A DNA stretch of 57,693 nucleotides, taken from Deltaproteobacteria bacterium (lineage in GTDB: Bacteria; Desulfobacterota; Binatia; Binatales; Binataceae). The translations under genes and the position numbers were made by a program. The stretch lies in contig PLDK01000050.1 of assembly GCA_003135135.1 (NCBI GenBank), positions 1 through 57,693 of the forward strand. The letters run 5' to 3'. A model generated the notes under the pieces. The model was not told the DNA's origin, made no database searches, and worked only from the letters and a program-made list of their open reading frames with translations. Shown piece by piece: positions 1 to 10,707 of this stretch (position 1 is its first letter; each line of letters begins with the position of its first letter).

Positions 1-1
1 C

Positions 2-20
2 CGCCCGCCGTTGGCGGGCG
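2..20. other. perfect hairpin 3' of glmM
   Basis: An 8-bp perfect inverted repeat (CGCCCGCC / GGCGGGCG) with a 3-base loop lies about 130 bases past the glmM stop. It has no U-tract, so a simple rho-independent terminator is not supported. It adjoins the tandem repeat at 48-102. Confidence 0.5.
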
Positions 21-47
21 CGACCCCTGCCGCGGGCGCGCAGTCTC

Positions 48-102
48 TTAATACTGGCCTCCCGTGCCAACGGGTCTTAATACTGGCCAGCCGTGCCAAC
101 GG
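48..102. repeat. two tandem copies of a dispersed ~26 bp repeat
   Basis: Copies at 48-73 and 77-102 read TTAATACTGGCC, two variable bases, then CCGTGCCAACGG. The second half can fold (CCGT/ACGG around GCCA). Related copies lie at 11484-11506, 30903-30927 and in the spike gene at 30778-30880. Read on the strand of the neighbouring gene, the copies here, at 11484 and at 30903 come just after the stop codon in the same orientation. Confidence 0.8.
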
Positions 103-103
103 C

Positions 104-139
104 CAGGGGTGACCCCTGCAAACCTACGGTGGGTTTCGC
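104..139. repeat. second dispersed repeat, glmM copy
   Basis: The stretch starts CAGGGGTGACCCCTG (a 7-bp inverted repeat) and ends GGGTTTCGC just before the glmM stop codon. A closely similar 38-bp stretch lies at 53132-53169, just past the stop codon of the phage portal gene. Both sit immediately 3' of a minus-strand gene. Confidence 0.6.
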
Positions 140-149
140 ATTCTACTAG

Positions 150-1517
150 TTACAGTGCGCCGGCGTACTTCTGGATGGCGGCGCCGATTTCCTGCGCGAG
201 CGTTTTGATCTGAACGCCGTCGGTGCCTTCGACCATCACCCGCGCGAGCATCTCGGTCCCCGAATATCGCACCAGCAGCCGGCCGCTGCCCGCCAGGCAC
301 CGCTCGGCGTCGGCGATGATTCGTTGCACGTCGGGCATTTCGGCCATCGGCACGCGATTTCGGACGCGGACGTTTTCCAGAACTTGCGGCACACGGCGCA
401 TCGCGCGCAGCTCGCCGAGCGTCCGCCCACTCTCGGCCATCTGCGCGAGCACCATCAACGCGCTGATCATTCCGTCGCCGGTGGTCGAGTAATCCATGAA
501 GATCACGTGGCCGGACTGCTCGCCGCCCAGGTTGTACGAGTTGAGCCGCATCTCGCGCGCGACCGCGGGGTCGCCGACCTCGGTGCGAATCAGCCGCACG
601 CCCGCGTCGCGAAGCGCCAGCTCGAGTCCGAAGTTGCTCATCACGGTTGCGACCACGGCGTTGTGGCTGAGCCGGCCCTGGGCGGCAAGCTTGAGGCCGA
701 GCAGCGCCATCATGTCGTCGCCGTCGAAGACTTCGCCGCGCTCGTCGATCAGCATCACGCGATCGCCGTCGCCATCGAGCGCGATGCCGACGTTGGCGTG
801 CTCGCGTATAACGGTCTCGCGAATCGCGTCGAGATGGGTCGCGCCGCAATTCAGATTGATGTTGGTGCCGTCGGGCTCGGCGGCGATCGCGACGACCTCG
901 GCGCCCAGTTCCTCGAGCGCGTCGGGACCGACCTTGTAGGCCGCGCCGTTGGCGCAATCGATGGCGACCTTCAAGCCGTCGAAGGCGACGGAGCGCGGCA
1001 GGCACGACTTCAGAAAAACCAGGTAACGGCCGAGCGCGTCGTCGATTCGCTTCGCCTTGCCGATATCGCCGGCGCGCGCGCGATGCTTGCCGACCTCGCC
1101 TTCATCGAACACCAGCGCTTCGATTCGCCGCTCGGTCTCGTCGTCGAGTTTGAATCCTTCGCGCGAAAAAAACTTGATCCCGTTGTCCTGGAAGGGATTG
1201 TGCGAGGCCGATATGACCACGCCCGCGTCGGCGCGCATGCTGCGCGTCAGGAACGCGATCGCAGGGGTAGGCAGAGGACCGACCAGCCATACGTCCACGC
1301 CCATCGAACAGATTCCGGATTCGATCGCGGTCTCGAGCATGTAGCCCGACAGGCGAGTATCCTTGCCGATGAGAATTCTGCGATGACGACCCGTGGAATT
1401 GCGGAACACATGCGCAAGCGCGCGGCCGAGCTTCAACGCGGTCTCGGAGGTAATCGGCTCCCGGTTGGCGACTCCGCGGACGCCGTCGGTGCCGAACAGT
1501 TTACGATGGGTGGTCAT
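150..1517 (-). CDS. glmM: phosphoglucosamine mutase GlmM
   Basis: Interconverts glucosamine-6-phosphate and glucosamine-1-phosphate in the cytoplasm, feeding UDP-GlcNAc for peptidoglycan and lipopolysaccharide. The 455-residue protein has the usual family length. The N-terminal FGTDGVRG, the phosphoserine loop ISASHNP (near residue 103), the metal loop DGDGDR (near 246), the sugar loop GGEQSGH (near 330) and the phosphate loop RYSGTE near the C-terminus are all present and in order. It is the last gene of a minus-strand run and overlaps cdaR by 17 bases, implying translational coupling. In other bacteria GlmM binds and restrains CdaA, so co-transcription with cdaA-cdaR fits a link between c-di-AMP and cell-wall precursor supply. 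Confidence 0.97.
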   Translation of the reverse strand: MTTHRKLFGTDGVRGVANREPITSETALKLGRALAHVFRNSTGRHRRILIGKDTRLSGYMLETAIESGICSMGVDVWLVGPLPTPAIAFLTRSMRADAGVVISASHNPFQDNGIKFFSREGFKLDDETERRIEALVFDEGEVGKHRARAGDIGKAKRIDDALGRYLVFLKSCLPRSVAFDGLKVAIDCANGAAYKVGPDALEELGAEVVAIAAEPDGTNINLNCGATHLDAIRETVIREHANVGIALDGDGDRVMLIDERGEVFDGDDMMALLGLKLAAQGRLSHNAVVATVMSNFGLELALRDAGVRLIRTEVGDPAVAREMRLNSYNLGGEQSGHVIFMDYSTTGDGMISALMVLAQMAESGRTLGELRAMRRVPQVLENVRVRNRVPMAEMPDVQRIIADAERCLAGSGRLLVRYSGTEMLARVMVEGTDGVQIKTLAQEIGAAIQKYAGAL

Positions 1518-2484
1518 CGGCAGTAGTTGTCAGCTTCTCGCGATACATCCGCAGTTTAACCTTGTCGGGCGACTGGTGCAGCAACTGCATTCCGTCGGGC
1601 AGTGTCACTTGCAGCGGCAATTCGTGCGAGCCCGGCGCGACGCCCTTGGCGTCAACGTAGACCAGCCCCTTCGGCGCGAGACCCGCGAGCTTTACCGCGG
1701 GCCCGCGAATCGTCAGCGTGACTTGTTTGGGATCGACGCGGTACTTGAAGCCGCTATCCTTGACTTCAACATCGACCGCGCGAAACTCACGGTCGGCAAT
1801 CGCCTCCGCGACATTGACCCGCGCATCGACGTGACCCGTCGAGAATCCCAACGCGGGATTGGGCGGCACGATATCTACCGAACGATCGGAATCCGAGGTG
1901 AGTCCCTTCAAGTCGAAGGCTTCCGTGCTGACCGAGGTAAGCGGCGCGACGAAACGGCTGGGTCCGGCGATGGTGACGGTTGGCGGCGTAATGTCGACCG
2001 AGGTAATCGTGTAGCCCGGCTCGACCTTGCCCTGAACCGCCAGATGGACCGGCACGTCGCGGGTAACCAGGCGATCGATATCAAGCGACAATTGATCGGG
2101 CGAGATGCTGGTCACGGCGGTGTTTCGCTCCACGTTGAACATCGCGGGATATACCTTGAACTCGGATTGTCCCGCCGCAACGCCGCGCAGATCGATCTTG
2201 AGCGTGAGCTGCTCGGGATTCATCAGCGACAGCAGAGTGCGCGGACCGGTGACTTCGATTTTTACGAAGGCTGGCGGATGGTTCATGATCACCATCCCCT
2301 GCGGCAGCGAGCGATAGCTGATAGGCACCGTGAGCGGCGCGACTGAGCCCTGCTCGGCCGCGTTGACGAATATCCACAGCCCGATCGCGAGCACCACCGC
2401 GAATATGCGCAGCCCGGTGTTGGCGCCGCGGAGCCGGCGCACACCACTAACTTTGAACAGATATTTGAAGTCGCCCAGCCTCAT
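1501..2484 (-). CDS. cdaR: CdaR, YbbR-domain regulator of CdaA
   Basis: Predicted membrane-anchored regulator of the cyclic-di-AMP synthase CdaA. The 327-residue protein has a short cytoplasmic N-terminus, one membrane segment at about residues 25-43 (LRIFAVVLAIGLWIFVNA), and then beta-rich extracytoplasmic sequence with about three YbbR-type repeats carrying the characteristic V-x-G-P turns (VTGPRTLL, IAGPSRFV, IRGPAVKL). It starts 37 bases after the cdaA stop and overlaps the start of glmM. The cdaA-cdaR-glmM order is the conserved arrangement of this module, which is the main reason for the name. How CdaR acts in this lineage is not shown by the sequence. Confidence 0.9.
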   Translation of the reverse strand: MRLGDFKYLFKVSGVRRLRGANTGLRIFAVVLAIGLWIFVNAAEQGSVAPLTVPISYRSLPQGMVIMNHPPAFVKIEVTGPRTLLSLMNPEQLTLKIDLRGVAAGQSEFKVYPAMFNVERNTAVTSISPDQLSLDIDRLVTRDVPVHLAVQGKVEPGYTITSVDITPPTVTIAGPSRFVAPLTSVSTEAFDLKGLTSDSDRSVDIVPPNPALGFSTGHVDARVNVAEAIADREFRAVDVEVKDSGFKYRVDPKQVTLTIRGPAVKLAGLAPKGLVYVDAKGVAPGSHELPLQVTLPDGMQLLHQSPDKVKLRMYREKLTTTADDHPS

Positions 2485-2521
2485 CGTGCGTCGTCCCCGT
2501 CGCTGTGTAGCCTCCGCGCGC

Positions 2522-3274
2522 CTAACCCGGCAGCTTCCTCAGTGTGGACAGGACCTCGGTGGGTTCCAGTCCACGGCTCAGCACGCCACCGCGGGCAAGG
2601 GAAATCGCTCCGCTCTCCTCGGACACGACCAGCACAACCGCGTCGGTGTCCTCGCTCATCCCAATCGCCGCGCGATGACGGGTGCCCAGCGACAGGCTTA
2701 CGTTGGAGTTCTGTGACAACGGCAGCAGGCACGCCGCCGCGAGTACCCGGTCGCCCTTTATGATCACGGCGCCATCATGCAGCGGAGAGCCGTTCATGAA
2801 AATCGTTTCGAGCAGCTCGGGCGAGACCTTGCCGTCAACGATTCTTCCGCTTTCGACGAACTCACCGAGGCCATCGTCCTGCTCGATCACGATCAGTGCG
2901 CCGACGCTGCGCGCCGAAAGCCACGCCGCCGCGGTTGCTATTTCCTCCGCAGGCGTGACGGCAGCCGCATTGCGGCCCAGGAAGGATTGCGCACCGACAC
3001 GGGTCAGCGCGCGCCGAATGTCCGCCTGGAAGATAACCACCACGATCACAAACAACGAACCAAGGAAGTTGTTCAAGAGCCAGTTGAGCGTGAACAGTCC
3101 GAGCACCTGCGACGCGACGAACGCGCCGCCCACGATCACCATCCCGACCACCATCTGCATCGTGCGGGTGCCGCGGATTAAAAGCGCGATCCGGTAGATC
3201 ACGTAGGCCACGATCAGAACGTCAACGACGTCCTGCCATCGCGGCTGCGGTATCATGGGTATGTAGTTATGCAT
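2522..3274 (-). CDS. cdaA: diadenylate cyclase CdaA (DAC/DisA_N)
   Basis: Makes cyclic di-AMP from two ATP at the membrane. The start at 3274 is preferred (251 residues, beginning MHNYIPMIP): upstream sequence in this frame lies inside folP and lacks homology, and this start overlaps the folP stop by 8 bases. Three hydrophobic segments (about residues 15-32, 38-60, 64-80) precede a DAC domain with the two signature motifs, LHDGAVII (DGA) and GTRHRAAIG (RHR), followed by ED of MSEDTD. Both catalytic motifs are intact, so activity is expected. CdaA is less often discussed outside Gram-positive bacteria. Confidence 0.95.
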   Translation of the reverse strand: MHNYIPMIPQPRWQDVVDVLIVAYVIYRIALLIRGTRTMQMVVGMVIVGGAFVASQVLGLFTLNWLLNNFLGSLFVIVVVIFQADIRRALTRVGAQSFLGRNAAAVTPAEEIATAAAWLSARSVGALIVIEQDDGLGEFVESGRIVDGKVSPELLETIFMNGSPLHDGAVIIKGDRVLAAACLLPLSQNSNVSLSLGTRHRAAIGMSEDTDAVVLVVSEESGAISLARGGVLSRGLEPTEVLSTLRKLPG

Positions 3275-4214
3275 TGCACCCCAACGGCCGATCCCGTCGG
3301 GCCATCGCCGCGGCCATCCGCACCACGGCGACGGCCGCGCCTGCGTCGTGCACGCGCACAATCGACGCGCCAGCGGCCACTGCCAGCGCATTCGCGGCGG
3401 CAGTCCCAAATTCCAGTGCTCGCTCGCCGGCGCCGGCTATCGCGGCCACAAAGCTCTTGCGCGACGCTCCCACCAATACGGGATAGCCGAGCGCACAGAG
3501 GTCGGGCAAGGCGGCCAGCAATTTCAGATTATGCTGGGCCGTCTTGGCGAAGCCTAGTCCCGGGTCGACGATTATTCGCGAGCGCGCAACTCCTGCGGCG
3601 GCGGCAAATCGGGCGCGCGCATCCAGGTATTCGACGACCTCGCGCACCACGTCGCGGTAGCGTGCGAACTCGATATGATTGGCGAGACCGCCGCGCATGT
3701 GCATCAGCACCACCGCGCACCTGGTTCGCGCCGCCAGGGGCGCCATTTCGCAGTCGTGCTCGAGCGCCGTGATATCGTTGATTATCGCCGCGCCCGACTC
3801 GAGCGCGACGCGCGCGACCTCCGCGCGGCGCGTGTCAATCGAGATTGGCACGCCGAGCCGCTTGCCCAAGCGCGCGAGCACCGGCCTGACTCGCGCGAGT
3901 TCGACCTCGACCGGCACCTCCGACGCGCCCATGGGACGCGAGGATTCACCGCCGACGTCGATCAGGTCGGCGCCTGCCGCTTCCATCGCAAGCGCGTGCT
4001 CGACGGCGCGGTCCGCGTTCAGATAGCGCGCGGCGTCGGAGAAGGAGTCGGGCGTGACGTTGAGCACGCCCATTACCGCAGGGAACTTGATTACGCGACC
4101 GTCGTAAAGCTTGAGATACCGGGATCGAGACGCGGGCCCGCGCAAGCCCCGATCACTTGATGATTTGGTTTTGATCCGCGAGCGCCGCATCGCACCGGTC
4201 CCACACCCCCTCAC
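3267..4214 (-). CDS. folP: dihydropteroate synthase FolP
   Basis: Condenses p-aminobenzoate with dihydropterin pyrophosphate in folate synthesis; this family is the target of sulfonamides. The TIM-barrel motifs are visible in order: MGVLNVTPDSFSD (near residue 48), DVGGESSRP (near 87), SIDT (near 124), IINDITA (near 141), DPGLGFAKT (near 217), VLVGASRKSF (near 246) and VRVHD near the end. The first 35 or so residues are basic and poorly conserved, so a start at the second Met (4190) is possible. It lies 65 bases downstream of ftsH and overlaps cdaA, in keeping with one transcript. Confidence 0.95.
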   Translation of the reverse strand: MRGCGTGAMRRSRIKTKSSSDRGLRGPASRSRYLKLYDGRVIKFPAVMGVLNVTPDSFSDAARYLNADRAVEHALAMEAAGADLIDVGGESSRPMGASEVPVEVELARVRPVLARLGKRLGVPISIDTRRAEVARVALESGAAIINDITALEHDCEMAPLAARTRCAVVLMHMRGGLANHIEFARYRDVVREVVEYLDARARFAAAAGVARSRIIVDPGLGFAKTAQHNLKLLAALPDLCALGYPVLVGASRKSFVAAIAGAGERALEFGTAAANALAVAAGASIVRVHDAGAAVAVVRMAAAMARRDRPLGCNA

Positions 4215-4279
4215 CCACGCGGCAACCGGCTCGCCGTGGCGAATCGATCAGAGCGCCGCGACCACGCCGGCGAAGACGA

Positions 4280-6214
<1,935 letters not shown>

Positions 6215-6264
6215 GCTATTAGAAAAGTATCACGCGCGTTGATCCGCACGCAACGTGGCAGGCG

Positions 6265-7698
6265 CTAAGCCGCGATTTCAGACGCCTCAACGCGCAGTAT
6301 GGTTTCGGTGGCCCTGGTGACCAGCGCGCAGTCCGCGCGCGCAAGCCCCGGAAGCCATGCGATTTCGCCGCCGACCGTGACGACAGGGAAGCGCTCCCGC
6401 CGTGCGCGCGGCAGCTTGCGATCCACAAACACGTCATGGACCTTGCGCGTGCCACGCATCCCCATCGGATGCATCCTGTCGCCCTTCATAAAATTGCGCG
6501 CGACCAGCCCGGCGTCCGCGATTTTCGCAGCATCGAACATCGCGACCAACGGAGCCGAACTATCCGGCATCGACGCGTGCGCGGCCGGATTCGTCGAAGC
6601 CTCGAACGCAAACCCCGCCGCTTCGACGACTGTGATTCCGTCGGCCGCAATCGCCACCGAGAATCCCGCGGCGGCGCCGGCCGCAGCGCCTGCTTCGCGC
6701 TCAGAGCGCGGATGCACCACCCGAATCAGATTGTACTCGCGCTCGGCGCGCCATCCGCCGGGAAGATCGATCGAGTCGCTCGGGCCACCTGCCAGGATGA
6801 GTTGACGCATCGCCTCGATATGCGGGCGCGAAATTCCGCGCAAAGATCCCATCCACTCTGAGAGAAACAGCCGAATCGCAACCGGTTGCACCGCGCGATT
6901 CACCGCGCTGAATCCCGACCCGTCGAGCGCGCCGCCGCGCCGGCGCATCGCGTCCAGTTCGCGCGCGGCAATCGCCGCGACCAGCTCGTCGAGCGAGCGC
7001 ATCTCGGCGGCAACTTCCACCAGCCGCCCGCCAAGCCCCGGCGCGTACTCGCGCTCGAGCATCGGGAGCAGTTCGGCGCGAATCCGGTTGCGCAGAATGT
7101 CGCGCGACGAATTCGTCGAATCTTCCACGAACGCAGTCGCGCGCGCGTCCAGGTAGCCGCGAATCTCGACGCGCGAAATCGACAGCATCGGACGAATCAA
7201 CCGGCCCGGCCCGTGCTCGGCCATCGCCGCCATCCCCGCCGCGCCGGCGCCGCGCATCAGGCGCATCAGTACGGTCTCGGCCTGGTCGTCGCGATGGTGC
7301 CCAAGCGCGACGTAGCCGGCTCCCACGCGGTCCGCGACGCGCCCGAGAAAATCGCGGCGAACCTCGCGCGCCCGCTCCTCGAGGTTCGCGCTGGAAATCG
7401 ACGCGTCGAGTCCCTCGGCACGCTCGACGATCAATTCGAGGCCAAGTCGCGCGCACATCGCGCGCACAAAAGCCTCGTCGCGATCCGACTCGTCACTGCG
7501 AATCCGATGGTTCAAATGCGCCGCCGCAATCCGGAGTCCCAGCCGCTGGCGAAGCTCAAGCAGGGCACAAGTAAGCGCAACCGAATCAGCCCCGCCGGAA
7601 AGCCCGATCAGTATAGATGCGCCGCGACGGACGCGCGCGCGCTTAAGCGCCGCATCGATCGCGCCGACCACGATATTTTCCGCATCCCGAAGCATCAC
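6265..7698 (-). CDS. tilS: tRNA(Ile)-lysidine synthase TilS
   Basis: Converts C34 of the CAU-anticodon isoleucine tRNA to lysidine, giving AUA decoding. The PP-loop LSGGADSVAL lies near residue 33, followed by the conserved AAHLNHRIR and the GHHRDDQAETVLMRLMRG motif near 130-150. A C-terminal substrate-binding region follows; 477 residues is within the family range. It is the first gene of the minus-strand run and is divergent from leuS, from which it is separated by 162 bases. Confidence 0.95.
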   Translation of the reverse strand: MMLRDAENIVVGAIDAALKRARVRRGASILIGLSGGADSVALTCALLELRQRLGLRIAAAHLNHRIRSDESDRDEAFVRAMCARLGLELIVERAEGLDASISSANLEERAREVRRDFLGRVADRVGAGYVALGHHRDDQAETVLMRLMRGAGAAGMAAMAEHGPGRLIRPMLSISRVEIRGYLDARATAFVEDSTNSSRDILRNRIRAELLPMLEREYAPGLGGRLVEVAAEMRSLDELVAAIAARELDAMRRRGGALDGSGFSAVNRAVQPVAIRLFLSEWMGSLRGISRPHIEAMRQLILAGGPSDSIDLPGGWRAEREYNLIRVVHPRSEREAGAAAGAAAGFSVAIAADGITVVEAAGFAFEASTNPAAHASMPDSSAPLVAMFDAAKIADAGLVARNFMKGDRMHPMGMRGTRKVHDVFVDRKLPRARRERFPVVTVGGEIAWLPGLARADCALVTRATETILRVEASEIAA

Positions 7699-7860
7699 CG
7701 ATGAGATTATTCCCGCATGAGATCTGCATCAACGCGCCGCGGCGCCTCACTTTTGCGATTGTCCCGCTTCCCACGTCGCGACATAGTTGGAGCCGCACGA
7801 TCGGCACGCTAAACTCGCGTAGCCCAGCCCCATACTCGGCGACATCGCGCAAAAACTACG
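7699..7860. promoter_or_regulatory. divergent tilS / leuS intergenic region
   Basis: This 162-base spacer must carry the leuS promoter and probably that of the tilS-ftsH-folP-cdaA-cdaR-glmM run. No convincing -35/-10 pair, operator or RNA leader could be named by eye. The leuS start has no clear Shine-Dalgarno sequence. Confidence 0.4.
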
Positions 7861-10296
7861 ATGGACGAACGTTACGACCCAAAGAAAATCGAGCCCGCGT
7901 GGCAGGCTGATTGGGATCGCACCAATCTCTACCTCACGCGCGAGCAACCGGGGCGCCCAAAATTCTACATCCTTGAGATGTTCCCCTACCCGTCCGGCGC
8001 CGGGCTGAGCGTCGGTCATCTGCACAACTACGTTCCGTGCGACGTAATCGGGCGCTTCAAGCGGATGGCGGGATTCAGCGTGCTGCACCCGATGGGATGG
8101 GATGCGTTCGGACTGCCGGCGGAAAACGAGGCCATCCTGAAAGGATCGCATCCCACGGAAACCGTCCCGCGTTACGCCGCCAACTTCAAGCGCCAACTGA
8201 CAATCTCCGGATGCGCGTACGACTGGACGCGCGAGATCAATTCGTCGTCGCCGGAGTATTACAAGTGGACGCAGTGGTTCTTCCTGATGCTCTACAAGCG
8301 CGGGCTGGCCTACCGCGCCACCGGAGCGCAATGGTGGTGCGACAAGTGCCGCACGATCCTCGCCAACGAGCAGGTCGTCAACGGATGCTGCTGGCGGCAC
8401 ACCGACAATCCGGTCAGCAAGAAGGATCTCGAGCAGTGGTACATCAAGATCACCGACTACGCGGATCGATTGCTCGCCGATCTGGACGGCATCGACTGGC
8501 CCGAACCGATCAAGCTGATGCAGCGCAACTGGATCGGGCGCAGCGAAGGCGCGGAACTTGCGTTCCCGGTGCCCGCTCACGCCGGTAAAGAAATCCGCTT
8601 TTTCACCACGCGCCCCGATACCGTCTTCGGCGTATCGTTCATGGTGCTCGCGCCGGAGCATCCGCTGGTCGCCGCAATAACCACGCCCGCGCAGCGCGCG
8701 ATGGTCGAGGCTTATGTCGCCGACGCGCGCCGCCAGACTGAAATCGAGCGGATGTCCACGGTCAAGGAGAAATCCGGCGTCTTCACCGGCGCCTACGCGC
8801 ACAATGTCTTTACCGATCGAGACATCCCGGTTTGGATCGCCGACTACGTCCTGATGGGCTACGGCACCGGCGCAATAATGGGCGCGCCCGGCCAGGATCA
8901 GCGCGATTTCGAATTCGCCACGAAGTATCGCCTCGAGATTCCTCGGGTGACCGCAGCCGCCGGCGGGAGCGCTCCACCGGCGGATCGCGCGTTCACCGAA
9001 CCGGGCATCGCGATCAATTCGGGTTTCCTCAACGGGATGACGACGGCTGACGCGATCACGGCCGTCGCAAAGTACGCCGAGGAACACGGAATCGGCCGCG
9101 CGACTATCAACTACCGAATGCGCGACTGGCTGATCTCGCGTCAGCGCTACTGGGGATGTCCGATTCCGATGGTGTATTGCAAGACCGACGGAATCGTACC
9201 GGTGCCGGATGACCAACTGCCCGTGATGTTGCCTCCGATGAAAGACTATTTGCCGTCGGGCACCGGCCGCTCTCCGCTCGCCAACGTGCCGGAGTTCGTC
9301 AACACGACGTGCCCAAAGTGCGGAGGGCCAGCGCAGCGCGAGACCGACACGCTGGACGGCTTCGCATGCTCGTCGTGGTACTTCCTTCGATTCGCGTCGC
9401 CGCATGAAGCCCAGCGGCCATTCGATCGGAAGGCGGTCGATTACTGGTTGCCGGTCGATCTCTATGTCGGCGGCGCCGAACATGCCGTGATGCATCTGTT
9501 GTACGCGCGGATGTGGACCAAAGTCATGTTCGACGCGGAACTGATTGGATTCGACGAACCGTTCCCCGCTTTGCGCAACCAGGGTGTGGTGTGGGCCTCC
9601 GACGGCCAGCGCATGTCGAAGAGCAAGGGCAATGTCGTCACGCCAGACGCGATGATCGACAAGTACGGCGCCGACGCGCTTCGGCTCTGGGAGCTGTTCA
9701 TGAGCCCCTTTGACGAAGCGACCAACTGGAACGAAAGCGGCATTGCGGGCACGCTGCGATTCATCCAGCGCGTGTGGACGATGATTCGGCGCTATGTCGA
9801 GGCGGGACGGCCCGGCGGCAAGTCAGGCGAAGAAACGCTCAAGCGCGCGCACAAAACGATCCAGGTTGTCACCGATCATATCGAGCGGCTGCGCTTCAAC
9901 ACGGCGCTCGCAGCGCTGATGGATCAGATCAACTACCTGGCGAAGCTCAAGCCCGAGGAGATGGGCCGTTTCACCGCGGAGACCTTTGTGCTGATGCTCG
10001 CGCCGATGGCGCCGCACGTCACCGAGGAAATGTGGCGGGCCCTCGGCCACGATACTTCCGTTCATCTGGAGGCGTGGCCGAAGTTCGATCCGAAGCTCGT
10101 GCGCGACGAGACGGTAACCGTCGTCGTGCAGGTTAACGGCAAGGTTCGCGATCGCCTTGAGGTCGGCGCGGGCGCTTCGGAAGCCGACGTGCGTGAACTC
10201 GCGCTCAAGAGCGAGGCCGTCACGCGCCATCTCGCCGGCAAAACACCGACCAAGTTCATCTTCGTAAAAGACAGGATGCTGAGCATCGTTGCTTGA
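7861..10296 (+). CDS. leuS: leucyl-tRNA synthetase
   Basis: Class I aminoacyl-tRNA synthetase charging tRNA-Leu. The 811 residues include the HIGH-type motif as SVGHLHNY within YPSGAGLSVGHLHNY (near residue 42), the editing CP1 insertion with its threonine-rich TTRPDT and a GTGAIMG(A) loop, a zinc-type CPKCGG pair (near 485), and the KMSKS loop as MSKSKGN (near 585). The C-terminal anticodon-binding and LeuS-specific domains follow. Length and motif order are typical, so an intact gene is expected. Confidence 0.98.
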   Translation: MDERYDPKKIEPAWQADWDRTNLYLTREQPGRPKFYILEMFPYPSGAGLSVGHLHNYVPCDVIGRFKRMAGFSVLHPMGWDAFGLPAENEAILKGSHPTETVPRYAANFKRQLTISGCAYDWTREINSSSPEYYKWTQWFFLMLYKRGLAYRATGAQWWCDKCRTILANEQVVNGCCWRHTDNPVSKKDLEQWYIKITDYADRLLADLDGIDWPEPIKLMQRNWIGRSEGAELAFPVPAHAGKEIRFFTTRPDTVFGVSFMVLAPEHPLVAAITTPAQRAMVEAYVADARRQTEIERMSTVKEKSGVFTGAYAHNVFTDRDIPVWIADYVLMGYGTGAIMGAPGQDQRDFEFATKYRLEIPRVTAAAGGSAPPADRAFTEPGIAINSGFLNGMTTADAITAVAKYAEEHGIGRATINYRMRDWLISRQRYWGCPIPMVYCKTDGIVPVPDDQLPVMLPPMKDYLPSGTGRSPLANVPEFVNTTCPKCGGPAQRETDTLDGFACSSWYFLRFASPHEAQRPFDRKAVDYWLPVDLYVGGAEHAVMHLLYARMWTKVMFDAELIGFDEPFPALRNQGVVWASDGQRMSKSKGNVVTPDAMIDKYGADALRLWELFMSPFDEATNWNESGIAGTLRFIQRVWTMIRRYVEAGRPGGKSGEETLKRAHKTIQVVTDHIERLRFNTALAALMDQINYLAKLKPEEMGRFTAETFVLMLAPMAPHVTEEMWRALGHDTSVHLEAWPKFDPKLVRDETVTVVVQVNGKVRDRLEVGAGASEADVRELALKSEAVTRHLAGKTPTKFIFVKDRMLSIVA

Positions 10297-10707
10297 GCCA
10301 CGGCGAATCGTGGCACTGGCTCAGTTTGCAGGCCTGATAAGCCGAAAGGGCTCGGAAGAGCGATTTATACCATCTGTAGTGGTGTTGGGACGGCTGCGGT
10401 CTATGGCTAGCTTTGTTCCGCCAAAAATAATTTCGACCAAGAGCAGGTGTCGCCCGATTTCGGATGAGCGCGGCGAGTACAGGGCATCCTGGCGGTTGAC
10501 CATAGGGTATGTGTAGCACGCCGAATCCGGCGGCGTCAGGCTGAACAGTTCATCCCCAAACCCGGCCTGAAACCCGGGTTCAGCTTCATCGAAACTGAAC
10601 CGGCGCCCAAATCGCCGCGAACCTTGATGGAGGCGCGCCGGGCGTGCGATGCTTCGGGCCGGGTACGACTTCAGATCCTTTTCATCATCACGCAAGGAGC
10701 GACCGAC
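10297..10707. other. intergenic region upstream of the enoyl-CoA hydratase gene
   Basis: This 411-base gap has no supportable gene. It holds a near-perfect dyad at 10539-10555 that is almost identical to the one at 45249-45265, and a Shine-Dalgarno sequence (AAGGAG) ahead of the start at 10708. The remaining sequence shows no recognisable RNA or repeat. Confidence 0.5.
10539..10555. promoter_or_regulatory. candidate operator, GGCTGAAC-A-GTTCATCC
   Basis: A 17-base inverted repeat with one mismatch from perfect symmetry, 153 bases upstream of the enoyl-CoA hydratase start. It matches 16 of 17 bases of the perfect dyad in the divergent spacer at 45249-45265. The 11-base core TGAACAGTTCA also occurs once inside a coding region at 25150-25160. 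The binding protein is unknown. Confidence 0.4.

Noticed and set aside
1-140. CRISPR-like array
   Set aside because: Only two adjacent 26-base units with a 3-base spacer; no spacer sequences and no cas genes.
324-1526. 400-residue plus-strand frame opposite glmM
   Set aside because: Antisense shadow of glmM with no motif.
7747-9495. 582-residue minus-strand frame opposite leuS
   Set aside because: It lies wholly opposite the well-supported leuS gene, has Arg/His-rich composition typical of antisense frames in GC-rich DNA and no recognisable domain.
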